Positions 46,465 to 54,677 of a DNA stretch of 57,387 nt are shown here, one piece after another. This stretch comes from an uncultured Gammaproteobacteria bacterium (lineage in GTDB: Bacteria > Pseudomonadota > Gammaproteobacteria > Arenicellales > JAANXG01). The position numbers and the translations under genes are program-made. Below the pieces are notes generated by a model. It was given only the letters and a program-made list of their open reading frames with translations, made no database searches and was not told the DNA's origin. Positions within the stretch are counted from its first letter, which is position 1. Each line of letters begins with the position of its first letter. Location: assembly GCA_947259705.1 (NCBI GenBank), contig CAMYNL010000020.1, positions 1-57,387 on the forward strand, written 5' to 3'.

Positions 46465-46493
46465 ACTATAGACAGCGGTGTAAATAATTAGAA
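46465..46493 (-). promoter_or_regulatory. Candidate cysI promoter with -35 inside inverted-repeat arm
   Basis: On the minus strand TATAGT (plus-strand ACTATA, 46465-46470) can serve as -10. With a 17-bp spacer the -35 position is TTCTAA (46488-46493), only 3 of 6 consensus and lying exactly at the end of the left repeat arm. A weak -35 overlapped by an operator-like arm suits an activated promoter. The leader to the cysI ATG would be about 46 nt. Confidence 0.4.
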
Positions 46494-46532
46494 AGAATAT
46501 GTTTTGATATATATATGAGTTCTAATTATTTA
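46481..46532. repeat. Perfect 13-bp AT-rich inverted repeat, 26-bp spacer
   Basis: Arms 46481-46493 (TAAATAATTAGAA) and 46520-46532 (TTCTAATTATTTA) are exact reverse complements, separated by 26 bp of mostly A and T. The base composition is strikingly unlike the GC-rich surroundings. It sits between divergent cysI and hrpA, 69 bp upstream of the cysI ATG. It could be a LysR-type (CysB-like) or other dimeric operator, or a cruciform-prone element. It is not followed by a T-run and is no terminator for either gene. Confidence 0.75.
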
Positions 46533-46603
46533 AATCCCCTTGTTATCGACCCCCGTGGTGCCTACGATGCACCACCCCGACAGCGCCGTCCCTGCACGTT
46601 TCC

Positions 46604-49600
46604 TTGAATCCCCTACCCGATCCCCGCAACGCCGATAGCTGGCAGCGTGAGCTCGAAAGCTGCATGCGTCGTGACCGCCTGCGCCTGCAGCAACGCGCGA
46701 GGCGGCTGCGCGCGGGCGCCGATCCGGCCGCCCTGCTGCGCGCGCTGGCGCAGGCGCAGGACCGCTACCAGCGGCGTCTCGCCGGCCGGCCGGCCGTGGC
46801 GTTCGACGACACGCTGCCGATCGCCGCCAGACGCGCGGAGATCGAGGCGACGGTGCGCGAACACCAGGTGGTGGTCGTTTGCGGGGAGACCGGGTCCGGA
46901 AAAAGCACCCAGCTGCCCAAGATATGCCTGGCGCTGGGCCGCGGCAAGCGGGGCTTCATCGGCCACACACAGCCGCGGCGCATCGCCGCCCGCAGCATCG
47001 CCGTCAGGCTGGCGGCGGAGCTGCACAGCGCACCAGGGCACGCGGTCGGACACAAGATGCGGTTCAGCGACAACGTCAGCGAAGACACCTACATCAAGGT
47101 CGTCACCGACGGCATGCTGCTCAGCGAGGTCGAACACGACCGCCGCCTGGACCAGTACGATACGCTGATCATCGACGAGGCCCATGAACGCTCGCTCAAT
47201 ATCGATTTCCTGCTCGGTTATCTAAGGCAGCTGCTGCCACGGCGCCCCGACCTTAAACTGATCATCACTTCCGCGACCATCGACCCGCTCGGCTTTTCGC
47301 GTCACTTCGACGGCGCGCCCGTGATCGAGGTGTCGGGTCGCACCTATCCGGTGGAGGTTCGCTATCGGCCATTGGCGGAGACCGACAGCGATCGCCGAGA
47401 ACGGCAGGTGGAGGTGGGTATTCTCAAGGCGGTAGACGAACTGAGCGCCGCCGGCCCGGGCGACATACTGGTGTTTCTGCCCGGAGAGCGCGACATACGC
47501 AACACCGCGGAACTGCTGCGCAAGCGCAGGCTGGCCAACACTGAGATCCTGCCGCTTTATGCCCGCCTGTCCAGCCTGGAGCAGCAGCGGATCTTTCAGC
47601 CTCACGGCGGTCGTCGCATCATCCTGGCCACGAATGTCGCCGAAACCTCGCTGACCGTACCCGGCATCCGCTACGTGGTCGACAGCGGCCTCGCCCGCAT
47701 CAGCCGCTACCGGCCGGGGCGGCAGGTGCAGGCGCTGCCCATCGAAGCGGTCTCCCAGGCCTCCGCTGACCAGCGCAAGGGACGCTGCGGGCGCACCGCC
47801 GACGGTATCTGCATCCGCCTGTATGCCGAGACGGACTACGCCCAGCGGCCCCGCTTCACCGAGCCGGAGGTCCTGCGCACCTCGCTGGCCGGGGTGATAC
47901 TGCGCATGGCGCACCTGCGGCTCGGAGACCCGGCCGAGTTTCCCTTCCTCGACCCGCCCACGGAGCGCCTCATCAACGACGGCTACCGCCTGCTGGAGGA
48001 ACTTGCCGCGGTGGATGACCGGCGGCGGCTCACGGGGGTCGGCAGAAAGCTGGCGCGACTGCCGGTGGATCCGCGCATCGGACGCATGCTGCTCGCCGCC
48101 GGCGAGCAGGGGGCCCTGGCCGAGGTGCTGACCATCGCGGCCGCGCTGTCGATACAGGACCCCCGCGAATACCCGGCGCAGGTTCGTGAGCAGGCACGTG
48201 CACTGCACCAACGCTACCTGGAGCCCGGATCGGATTTTCTTAGCCTGCTCAAGCTCTGGTCCGATTACCATCGAGAAACCAAAGGGCTCAATCAGCGCCG
48301 CCAGCGCAATTACTGCCGTGACAATCTGCTCTCATACGTGCGTATGCGGGAATGGATGGACGTGCGCAACCAGCTCGCGCAGCTGGTGCGCGAGTTGCAT
48401 CTCACCGTCAATGCGCGGCCGGCATCGGCGGCCGCCATACACCGTTCACTGCTGGCCGGCCTGCTCGGCAACATCGCTTGCGCGCACGAACGCCACGAGT
48501 ATCTGGGCACGCGCGGAAAGAAACTGTTCATCCATCCCCGCTCCTCCCTGTTCAAGGCTTCGCCGAAGTGGTTCATGGCCGCCGAGCTGGTCGATACCGA
48601 GCGGCTCTACGCCCACATGGTGGCGGCGATACAGCCGCAATGGGCCGAACAATTGGCGCCGCAGCTGGTGCGCCGGCAGTACCTGGAACCGCACTGGGAA
48701 AAGCGCCGCGGCGAGGTGGTGGCCTTTGAGCAGGTGACTCTGTTCGGCCTCACCCTGGTGAGCCGGCGCCAGGCGCACTACGGCGCCGTCGCCCCCGCCG
48801 CGGCGCGGGCGATATTCATCCGCGCGGCCCTGGTCGCGGGCGAGTTGGGGGTCGACGCCGGGTTTCTGCGTCACAACCGCGGGCTGGTCGCGCAGCTGGA
48901 GGAGCTGGAGCACAAGTCCCGCCGTCGCGACGTGCTGGTGAGCGAGGAGCAACAGTTCACCTTCTATGACACCCGCGTACCGGCCGACGTGTTCACCGCA
49001 CGCGCGTTCCATAGCTGGCGCCGGGCCGCGGAGCGAGACCAGCCGCGCTGCCTGTTCATGAATCATGAAGACCTGATGCAGCACGACGCGGCGGCCATCT
49101 CGGCCGAGCGCTTCCCCGATCATCTGGAGGTCGGTGCCAACCGCCTCGCCCTCGTCTATCACTTCGAACCCGGGCACATCAATGACGGGGTGACCGTGCG
49201 CGTGCCGCTGCCGCTGCTGCGACAGCTGCCGAACCAGGTCTTCACCTGGCTGGTGCCGGGGCTGCGGCTGGAGAAGATCATCGCCCTGATCAAGTCCCTG
49301 CCCAAGCCGCAACGGCGGCATTTCGTGCCCGCCCCCGATGTTGCCGAGCGAGCGCTGGCGCTGCTGCCCGACGCCGATGCCGGCGCTTCGATGGAAAGCG
49401 CGCTGGAACGCGCCCTGCACCAGCTGGCCGGAAACAGGCCCGAGGCGCTCAGCTGGGACACCGGTAAGCTGCCGTTGCACCTGAAGATGAACTTCACCGC
49501 CATTGACGCGGACGGGGCGGTCATCGACAGCGACCGCGACCTCGCCGCGCTGCAGCGCCGCCTGGCCCATCGCGTTGTACCCAGCACGGCGCCCGCCGAC

Positions 49601-50458
49601 ACGGATCACGGCATGGCGCGCAAGGGCATCCGCAGCTGGGACCTTGGAAACCTGCCGCAGGCGCTGCAGCGGGTGCAGCAGGGGGTGAAGGTTGAGCGCT
49701 ACCCGGCCCTGGTCGATGACACCGACAGTGTGGCGATACGTCTGTATGCGGACCCGGGCGAAGCCGAGACCGCGCACCGTACCGGGGTGCGGCGTTTGCT
49801 GATGCTGGCGCTGCCGCAGCACAGCCGGTTTCTGCGCAAGAACCTGCCGCAGCTGCAGCGCATGTGCCTGCACTTCTCCACCGCGGGCGACTGCGCGCAG
49901 CTGCGTCAGGACATTGTCGACGCGACCCTGGACCGCGTTATCGGCGGCGAGCTGCCGCGTGATCAGGCCGCGTTCCAGCGCTGCACGGAACGTGCGCGAT
50001 CCGGCTTGATGACCGAGGCCAACGAACTGTGCGCGCTGCTCGACGGCGCCCTGGAGCAGTATCACACCTGCCGCGGCCATCTGGACGCTGCACCGGCGGC
50101 AGCGCGGCGGGACATCGATGCGCAGCTCAGCTGGCTGCTGTATCCGGGATTCGTCACCCACACTCCGGCCCAGTGGCTGTGCCATTATCCGCGCTATCTC
50201 AATGCCGTGCTGGCCCGGCTGCAGCGGCTGGCCCACGCCGCCAGCCGCGACAGCCAGCGGATGCAATTATTCGAACCCTGGTGGCAGCGCCTGCTGACGC
50301 TGGCGCCCGAACCTCGCGCCGAGCTGCCGCCGCCGCTGTCGGAATACCGCTGGCTGCTGGAAGAGTACCGGGTCTCCCTGTTCGCGCAGGAGCTGAAGAC
50401 CGCGGTGCCGGTGTCACCGCAACGACTGCAGCGCGCCTGGCAACGCGCCGCGACCTGA
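46604..50458 (+). CDS. hrpA: ATP-dependent RNA helicase HrpA (DEAH)
   Basis: A very large DEAH-box helicase, 1284 residues (E. coli HrpA is 1300), linked to rescue of collided ribosomes and mRNA processing. Walker A is GETGSGKSTQLPK near residue 95, DEAH near 190, and motif III SATIDP near 222. Motif VI lies in DQRKGRCGRTADGICIRLY. HA2 and OB-fold domains follow, with a long HrpA-specific C-terminal region. TTG 46604 is the listed start; the first methionine inside is MRRDRLRLQQRA, so the exact start is uncertain. It is divergent from cysI. The YdcF-like gene starts 15 bp after the stop. Confidence 0.95.
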   Translation: MNPLPDPRNADSWQRELESCMRRDRLRLQQRARRLRAGADPAALLRALAQAQDRYQRRLAGRPAVAFDDTLPIAARRAEIEATVREHQVVVVCGETGSGKSTQLPKICLALGRGKRGFIGHTQPRRIAARSIAVRLAAELHSAPGHAVGHKMRFSDNVSEDTYIKVVTDGMLLSEVEHDRRLDQYDTLIIDEAHERSLNIDFLLGYLRQLLPRRPDLKLIITSATIDPLGFSRHFDGAPVIEVSGRTYPVEVRYRPLAETDSDRRERQVEVGILKAVDELSAAGPGDILVFLPGERDIRNTAELLRKRRLANTEILPLYARLSSLEQQRIFQPHGGRRIILATNVAETSLTVPGIRYVVDSGLARISRYRPGRQVQALPIEAVSQASADQRKGRCGRTADGICIRLYAETDYAQRPRFTEPEVLRTSLAGVILRMAHLRLGDPAEFPFLDPPTERLINDGYRLLEELAAVDDRRRLTGVGRKLARLPVDPRIGRMLLAAGEQGALAEVLTIAAALSIQDPREYPAQVREQARALHQRYLEPGSDFLSLLKLWSDYHRETKGLNQRRQRNYCRDNLLSYVRMREWMDVRNQLAQLVRELHLTVNARPASAAAIHRSLLAGLLGNIACAHERHEYLGTRGKKLFIHPRSSLFKASPKWFMAAELVDTERLYAHMVAAIQPQWAEQLAPQLVRRQYLEPHWEKRRGEVVAFEQVTLFGLTLVSRRQAHYGAVAPAAARAIFIRAALVAGELGVDAGFLRHNRGLVAQLEELEHKSRRRDVLVSEEQQFTFYDTRVPADVFTARAFHSWRRAAERDQPRCLFMNHEDLMQHDAAAISAERFPDHLEVGANRLALVYHFEPGHINDGVTVRVPLPLLRQLPNQVFTWLVPGLRLEKIIALIKSLPKPQRRHFVPAPDVAERALALLPDADAGASMESALERALHQLAGNRPEALSWDTGKLPLHLKMNFTAIDADGAVIDSDRDLAALQRRLAHRVVPSTAPADTDHGMARKGIRSWDLGNLPQALQRVQQGVKVERYPALVDDTDSVAIRLYADPGEAETAHRTGVRRLLMLALPQHSRFLRKNLPQLQRMCLHFSTAGDCAQLRQDIVDATLDRVIGGELPRDQAAFQRCTERARSGLMTEANELCALLDGALEQYHTCRGHLDAAPAAARRDIDAQLSWLLYPGFVTHTPAQWLCHYPRYLNAVLARLQRLAHAASRDSQRMQLFEPWWQRLLTLAPEPRAELPPPLSEYRWLLEEYRVSLFAQELKTAVPVSPQRLQRAWQRAAT

Positions 50459-50473
50459 AGAACGAGGAAAATC

Positions 50474-51262
50474 ATGGATATCCAGATCATGCTGTCGAAA
50501 CTGCTTCCCTTGTTCGTGTATCCGCTGGGCGTGTCGATGTGGCTGCTGATCGGGGCACTGGTAACGGGGGCCCGCGGCCGCCGGCACGCCGCCTTCCTGT
50601 GCACGCTGGGGGCGCTGCTGATACTCGCGGTGGCCGGAAACGGCCGGGTTGCCGACGCCTTATATGGCGGTATGGAGCAGACCCACCCGCCCGCGGCCGT
50701 GGCCGCCAGCGAGACGGCGGACGCCATCGTGGTTCTGGGCGGGGCACTGGGCCTGCCGCTGCCGCCGCGCCTCGATATCGACCTGGTGGCGGCCTCGGAC
50801 CGGCTGCGGCACGCGGCACGGCTGTACGCGGCCGGCAAGGCGCCGCGTATCATATTGTCCGGGGGCAATACGTTCCCCCAGCCCGGGATGCGCAGCGAAT
50901 CGGAGCACGCGGCGCGCCTGCTGGAGGAGTGGGGCGTGCCCCGCGACGCCATGTTGCTGGAAACGCAAAGCCGCAACACCTACGAGAACGCGTTGCACAC
51001 CCGCGCACTGATGGCGCGGCACGGTATCCGCAACGCACTTTTGGTCACCTCCGCCCTGCACATGCCACGGGCCGCCGCCGTGTTCCGCAGCGCAGGGGTC
51101 AGCATCATCCCCTCCGCCACCGATCACGTCGCGGTCAAGCAGCAACAGCCGGAACTGCTCAACTGGTTTCCCGATGTCTTTTCGCTGGCGGCCACCACCA
51201 GCGTCATCAAGGAGTGGCTGGGCATGCTGGCCTACCGCCTGCGCGGGTGGATCGACGATTGA
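50474..51262 (+). CDS. YdcF/ElyC-family (DUF218) membrane-anchored protein
   Basis: A 262-residue protein with N-terminal membrane helices (LLPLFVYPLGVSMWLLIGAL and FLCTLGALLILAVAG) and a DUF218 domain in the rest. Domain motifs: ETADAIVVLGGALG, RLYAAGKAPRIILSGG, ESEHAARLLEEWGVP, ETQSRNTYENALHT and LLVTSALHMPRAAAVFR. E. coli ElyC, with the same layout, affects envelope peptidoglycan/undecaprenyl metabolism. The gene starts 15 bp after hrpA with a GAGGAAA ribosome site, so the two are probably co-transcribed. It converges with the phosphopantetheinyl transferase (6 bp between stops). Confidence 0.88.
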   Translation: MDIQIMLSKLLPLFVYPLGVSMWLLIGALVTGARGRRHAAFLCTLGALLILAVAGNGRVADALYGGMEQTHPPAAVAASETADAIVVLGGALGLPLPPRLDIDLVAASDRLRHAARLYAAGKAPRIILSGGNTFPQPGMRSESEHAARLLEEWGVPRDAMLLETQSRNTYENALHTRALMARHGIRNALLVTSALHMPRAAAVFRSAGVSIIPSATDHVAVKQQQPELLNWFPDVFSLAATTSVIKEWLGMLAYRLRGWIDD

Positions 51263-51268
51263 ACGTGA

Positions 51269-52048
51269 TCAATCCCAGTCTTCGTGGTCGAACTCGTAGT
51301 ACCCGAGCTTGCGGCCCCGCCCCTCGCATACCACCGTGCCGACGAACTCCCGGCTGGGATAGACCTGCTCGCCCTGCCAGAACCTGTCCGGCTCATCGGG
51401 ATCGGCAATGCCGAAACGCGGTTCTGCGCAGTCGAGGCATAACTCGACGCTGTCCAGCGGATACCGTATGCCGACGCCGACCGCCTTGCCGTATCCCTCC
51501 TTGCGGGTCCAGCAGGCGAGAAAGGCATCCCGCTGCTGCGCCGGCGGCAGAGACAGGATGGCGGCGGCCTCGACGCCGGTGAACTTGCGCCGGGCGATGC
51601 GGGAGAAACTGACCTCGCGCGGCAGATACTCCAGGTCCACGCCCACCTCGCCGTCCCAGGCGAAAGCGTACAAGGCGCGGCCGCCGGAATCGGAATAGTT
51701 GAAGCAAAGGCGCCGGGCGTCATGGTGCCGGGCGAGACGCGGCTTGCCCACCGGCCCGTATTCGAAGCGGATGGCGGCGGCCGGTTGCCGCAGGTATGCA
51801 CCCAGCAGCAGGCGCAGGGTGGCCCGCCCCACCACCCAGTCATCGCGCAGCCGTGGCAGACGGAAACGTCCGGCCCGCGCACTTTCCGCCGCGTTGAGGC
51901 GGTTCGCCAGCGCCGCCACGCGGGCGGCGCTGGTCCGCAGCGGGACCCACCACAGGTGAATTTCATCGCCGCCCAGTGGCGGTACCGTGGCGGTGCGCTG
52001 CCAGCGCACCAGTCGTTGATCATCGATCCAGGATCGACCGCTTCGCAT
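51269..52048 (-). CDS. Sfp-type 4'-phosphopantetheinyl transferase
   Basis: Transfers the phosphopantetheine arm of CoA to carrier proteins. 259 residues, Sfp length. Motifs in order: GPVGKPRL, FNYSDSGGRALYAFA (usually FNLSHS), VGVDLEYLPRE (metal-binding Asp and Glu) and CWTRKEGYGKAVG. The His in the FNLSHS motif, which contacts CoA, is Asp here, a change worth noting. No carrier-protein, polyketide or peptide synthetase genes are nearby, so the target is unknown. ATG 52048 lacks a strong ribosome site; a later start is possible. Confidence 0.87.
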   Translation of the reverse strand: MRSGRSWIDDQRLVRWQRTATVPPLGGDEIHLWWVPLRTSAARVAALANRLNAAESARAGRFRLPRLRDDWVVGRATLRLLLGAYLRQPAAAIRFEYGPVGKPRLARHHDARRLCFNYSDSGGRALYAFAWDGEVGVDLEYLPREVSFSRIARRKFTGVEAAAILSLPPAQQRDAFLACWTRKEGYGKAVGVGIRYPLDSVELCLDCAEPRFGIADPDEPDRFWQGEQVYPSREFVGTVVCEGRGRKLGYYEFDHEDWD

Positions 52049-52294
52049 CGTCTATTGATTGAACGTGACTTCAAACCGCTGGCCGGCCTCGCCGCAACCC
52101 GCCGCGGCGGCCAAGTTTCGAGATCCGCCGCGGCAATGCGGCCAGGTGCCTCGTCGAGCGTGGCTCGCCGGTCTCTTCGCGCCTAGCGATCCTCGCCCGC
52201 TTCGTCCAGCGCCCGGGCAAAATCACGGCGCGTCAGATGCCTGGCTCTGCCGCCCAGGCCGGCGTTCCGCCATGATAACGCCGCGTTCGGTCGC
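52049..52294. other. Gap with no supported gene
   Basis: The 519-bp stretch 52049-52567 between the phosphopantetheinyl transferase start and rpiA holds no clear protein gene. In 52049-52294 I see no promoter or hairpin of note. A minus-strand open frame ending at 52183 has a gene-like last 25 residues (RARHLTRRDFARALDEAGED), but no credible start: it runs on antisense to rpiA. It may be a leftover of a decayed gene, but this is weak. Confidence 0.5.
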
Positions 52295-52438
52295 TTGCAT
52301 GTCCGATAGCCTGGTCTAAGCTTTCCGTAGATGCCTCTGCTGGTCGAGGCCTCTATGAGTTCTGCTTCCCCCCGAGATGGGGATACTTCATTGGCCCGCG
52401 TCGCGGCCTCGTAAGGGCGGCACGCGGGCTCGTTTTTT
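52295..52438 (+). ncRNA. Candidate small RNA or rpiA leader with terminator
   Basis: A weak promoter (TTGCAT 52295-52300, 16 bp, TAAGCT 52317-52322) would start a transcript near 52330. That transcript contains a 5-bp hairpin GCCTC/GAGGC, a 4-bp CCCC/GGGG hairpin, and a terminator hairpin ending in six T residues at 52433-52438. It could be a free small RNA of about 110 nt, or an attenuator or riboswitch-like leader for rpiA, whose ATG is 130 bp beyond. I do not recognise a known RNA family. Confidence 0.4.
52394..52438 (+). terminator. Rho-independent terminator upstream of rpiA
   Basis: Arms GCCCGCGT (52394-52401) and ACGCGGGC (52422-52429) form a perfect 8-bp stem around a 20-nt loop, followed by TCG and six T residues (52433-52438). 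No protein gene on this strand ends nearby, which points to a short RNA or attenuated leader upstream. Confidence 0.65.
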
Positions 52439-52567
52439 ATGGGCCCCGCAGCACAGCAGGCCGGCAGCCGTGACTGCCACGGCGCGGCAACGACATGCCT
52501 GCGCTTCTTTGCATGCACGGCGGGAACCGTTATTCTGTCCGCATCGCAACCCCCGGCCGGGCACATC

Positions 52568-53224
52568 ATGACACAGGACGAACAAAAGCAGGCGGCGGCG
52601 GAGGCGGCCCTGGATTTCATCGAAACGGGCAGCGTCATCGGCGTCGGTACCGGCTCCACCGCCAACCACTTCATCGACGCGCTGGCCCGCATCAAAGGCA
52701 AGCTGGACGGGGCGGTCGCCAGCTCCGAGGCCAGTGCAGCCCGCCTGCGCGAGCACCGCATCCCGGTACTGGAACTCGACAGCACCGGGGACCTGCCGCT
52801 GTACGTCGATGGTGCCGACGAAGCCACCCGCCATCTGCACCTGATCAAGGGCGGCGGGGGCGCCCTGACCCGGGAAAAGATCGTCGCCGCTGCCAGCAAA
52901 AAATTCATCTGCGTGGCCGACCAGTCGAAGCTGGTCGACGTGCTGGGCAGCTTCCCGCTGCCGCTGGAGGTCATTCCCATGGCCAAGAGCTATGTGGGCC
53001 GGCAGATGGTGAAGCTGGGCGGACGGCCTGCGCTGCGCGAGGGTTATACCACCGACAACGGCAATTTCATCATCGACGTGCACGACCTGGAGATGCTGGA
53101 CCCGGTGGCGGTGGAGGAACGACTCGACCATGTCGCCGGCGTGGTCAGCAACGGGATCTTCGCGCGCCGCGGCGCCGATCTGCTACTGCTGGGCACACCG
53201 GGCGGAGTGGAAAAGATCGGTTGA
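52568..53224 (+). CDS. rpiA: Ribose-5-phosphate isomerase A
   Basis: Interconverts ribose 5-phosphate and ribulose 5-phosphate, needed in the pentose phosphate and Calvin cycles. 218 residues, as in E. coli (219). Motifs: [15 protein letters not shown] (phosphate loop), [20 protein letters not shown] (catalytic Asp and Lys region), and [13 protein letters not shown] 52568 is the family start ([15 protein letters not shown]); the open frame upstream to 52439 is not conserved. It is preceded by the candidate structured leader and converges with the GH-like gene. Confidence 0.95.
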   Translation: MTQDEQKQAAAEAALDFIETGSVIGVGTGSTANHFIDALARIKGKLDGAVASSEASAARLREHRIPVLELDSTGDLPLYVDGADEATRHLHLIKGGGGALTREKIVAAASKKFICVADQSKLVDVLGSFPLPLEVIPMAKSYVGRQMVKLGGRPALREGYTTDNGNFIIDVHDLEMLDPVAVEERLDHVAGVVSNGIFARRGADLLLLGTPGGVEKIG

Positions 53225-53260
53225 AGCCGGGTCCGGGGCGGTTGCCCGGGCCGAGCGTCC

Positions 53261-54391
53261 TCAGGGTCGCTGCGGCGCCGCCGCCAGGGTCTCGCCATCG
53301 CGCAACAGCTCCTGCAGGGCGAAATAGGAAGGATGCCGACGCAGGGTGCCGCCGCGGTGGTCGACCAGCCCGTATCCCGGGTTGATGAGCTGCCACCAGT
53401 AGACCCGTTCCACCCAGCCGGTCTGGTAAACGATCTGGTAGTACTGCCGCAGGTAGCGCGCCTGGGTAGGCTCATCCACGGTGGACCGCGGATGCCCCGA
53501 GTTCGGGGTGTAGGGCCTGGTGTTGAGCAGCGGCCAGTTGAACTCCGTGATCCACAGCCGGCGCGCATTGCGGCTGCCGAGCAGCACCAGCGCATACAGC
53601 ACCCGCAGCTTGGTATACAGGTTGAAGATCCCGAACTGGCGGCCCCAGGGTGAACCGCGGCGGTTGACGTAAAGCAGGGCGCTCACGACGTCGAGATTGT
53701 AGCGGCGACGGTTGCGCAGGGTGCGCAGCGTCACCAGCGGCTCGAAATCGATGACGGATGATCCCACCAGCCGGACGCCGGGCGCGGCGCCACGCACCTC
53801 CTCCGCGATCTCCAGCAGCCGCAAGTATTCGCCGCTGTTGGCACAGCCCCATTTGCTGCGGTTGATGGCGTTGCCGATCTGGAAATACTCCGCCCGGTCG
53901 CCGAACAGATCGAAGATCGCCGTGAGGTCCCGCCGCCAGCGCTCCGGGTGCTGCACACTCTCCCGGCTCTGCAGGACATTGATAAGGAAATCGTGGAAGG
54001 GGTAGCGGTCGACCAGGGCGCGGTAGACATCGAAACGGTCGCGATCCCAGGTCGGCACCCGCAGCAGCAGCCGCTTAGCGCCCAGTTCCTGGACCATGTC
54101 CTGCACCGCGGTATCGTAGCGCGCGTCGGGAGAAATACTGAGCCCGATAAAGTCCGCGGGAAGGGGTCGCTGCGCCGCCGGCCGCAGACGGACGAACTGC
54201 CACAGGAATGCCGGCAGCATGGCCAGCACGGTGGCCGCCACCGCGGCGTGTTCACGGCCGTTGCCGGTGCCGGCTCGCGGCCTGCCGGAAGCCGGCAGCT
54301 TGTAGGGCTGGTTCGAGTAGGCGTCCCACCAGGGGGGATGCTGACCTTCAGCAGCCGTCATCTGCGTGTCGTTCAAACGTGGTCCTCTCAT
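53261..54391 (-). CDS. Membrane-anchored glycoside-hydrolase-like TIM barrel protein
   Basis: A 376-residue protein with a hydrophobic helix near residues 49-66 (AAVAATVLAMLPAFLWQF), so probably anchored in the inner membrane with the rest outside. The domain resembles clan A glycoside hydrolases: YFQIGNAINRSKWGC could hold the fourth-strand position, and RRLWITEFNWPLLNT the seventh-strand nucleophile Glu. YWWQLINPGYGLVD lies near the end. The usual acid/base Asn-Glu pair reads GNAIN (no Glu), so catalysis is in doubt. Family and substrate are unknown. The start at 54391 is uncertain; the next Met is ten residues on. Confidence 0.6.
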   Translation of the reverse strand: MRGPRLNDTQMTAAEGQHPPWWDAYSNQPYKLPASGRPRAGTGNGREHAAVAATVLAMLPAFLWQFVRLRPAAQRPLPADFIGLSISPDARYDTAVQDMVQELGAKRLLLRVPTWDRDRFDVYRALVDRYPFHDFLINVLQSRESVQHPERWRRDLTAIFDLFGDRAEYFQIGNAINRSKWGCANSGEYLRLLEIAEEVRGAAPGVRLVGSSVIDFEPLVTLRTLRNRRRYNLDVVSALLYVNRRGSPWGRQFGIFNLYTKLRVLYALVLLGSRNARRLWITEFNWPLLNTRPYTPNSGHPRSTVDEPTQARYLRQYYQIVYQTGWVERVYWWQLINPGYGLVDHRGGTLRRHPSYFALQELLRDGETLAAAPQRP

Positions 54392-54487
54392 TGTTTGCCG
54401 TCACCGGCCAGGGGCGCGTCGGCGGAACGATCCGGCGCCGCCGCGGACTCATAGTAGCAAGACAGAAAACCCAGCGGTGAATCCATC

Positions 54488-54676
54488 ATGCTCGTGCCCG
54501 GCAACGTCGTCTGTCCCTACTGCGGAGAGGGTTTCGATACCCGGCTCGATCTGTCGGCGGGGTCACAGCGCTATATCGAGGACTGTTATGTCTGTTGCCG
54601 GCCCATCGAGTTCAGCGTCACCGTGTCGCTGGAGGGGGAACTGGCGGGTCTGGAAGTAAAACGCGGCGACGAGTAG
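54488..54676 (+). CDS. CPXCG-motif cysteine-rich zinc-ribbon protein
   Basis: A small protein of 62 residues with two cysteine pairs, VCPYCGEGF near the N-terminus and DCYVCCRPI in the middle. This matches the CPXCG cysteine-rich family common in Gammaproteobacteria, which probably binds one zinc. There is no known function. Its stop faces the trmB stop with one base between them. A longer open frame in a neighbouring reading frame is a shadow. Confidence 0.85.
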   Translation: MLVPGNVVCPYCGEGFDTRLDLSAGSQRYIEDCYVCCRPIEFSVTVSLEGELAGLEVKRGDE

Positions 54677-54677
54677 C

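Noticed and set aside
50029-51582. A 517-residue plus-strand frame spanning the end of hrpA and the YdcF-like gene
   Set aside because: It lies in another frame over two well-supported genes and is Arg/Ala/Pro-rich without domain features.
52183-52986. A 267-residue minus-strand frame over rpiA
   Set aside because: Mostly antisense to rpiA. Only the last 25 residues, outside rpiA, look gene-like, and they lack a start; at most a remnant.
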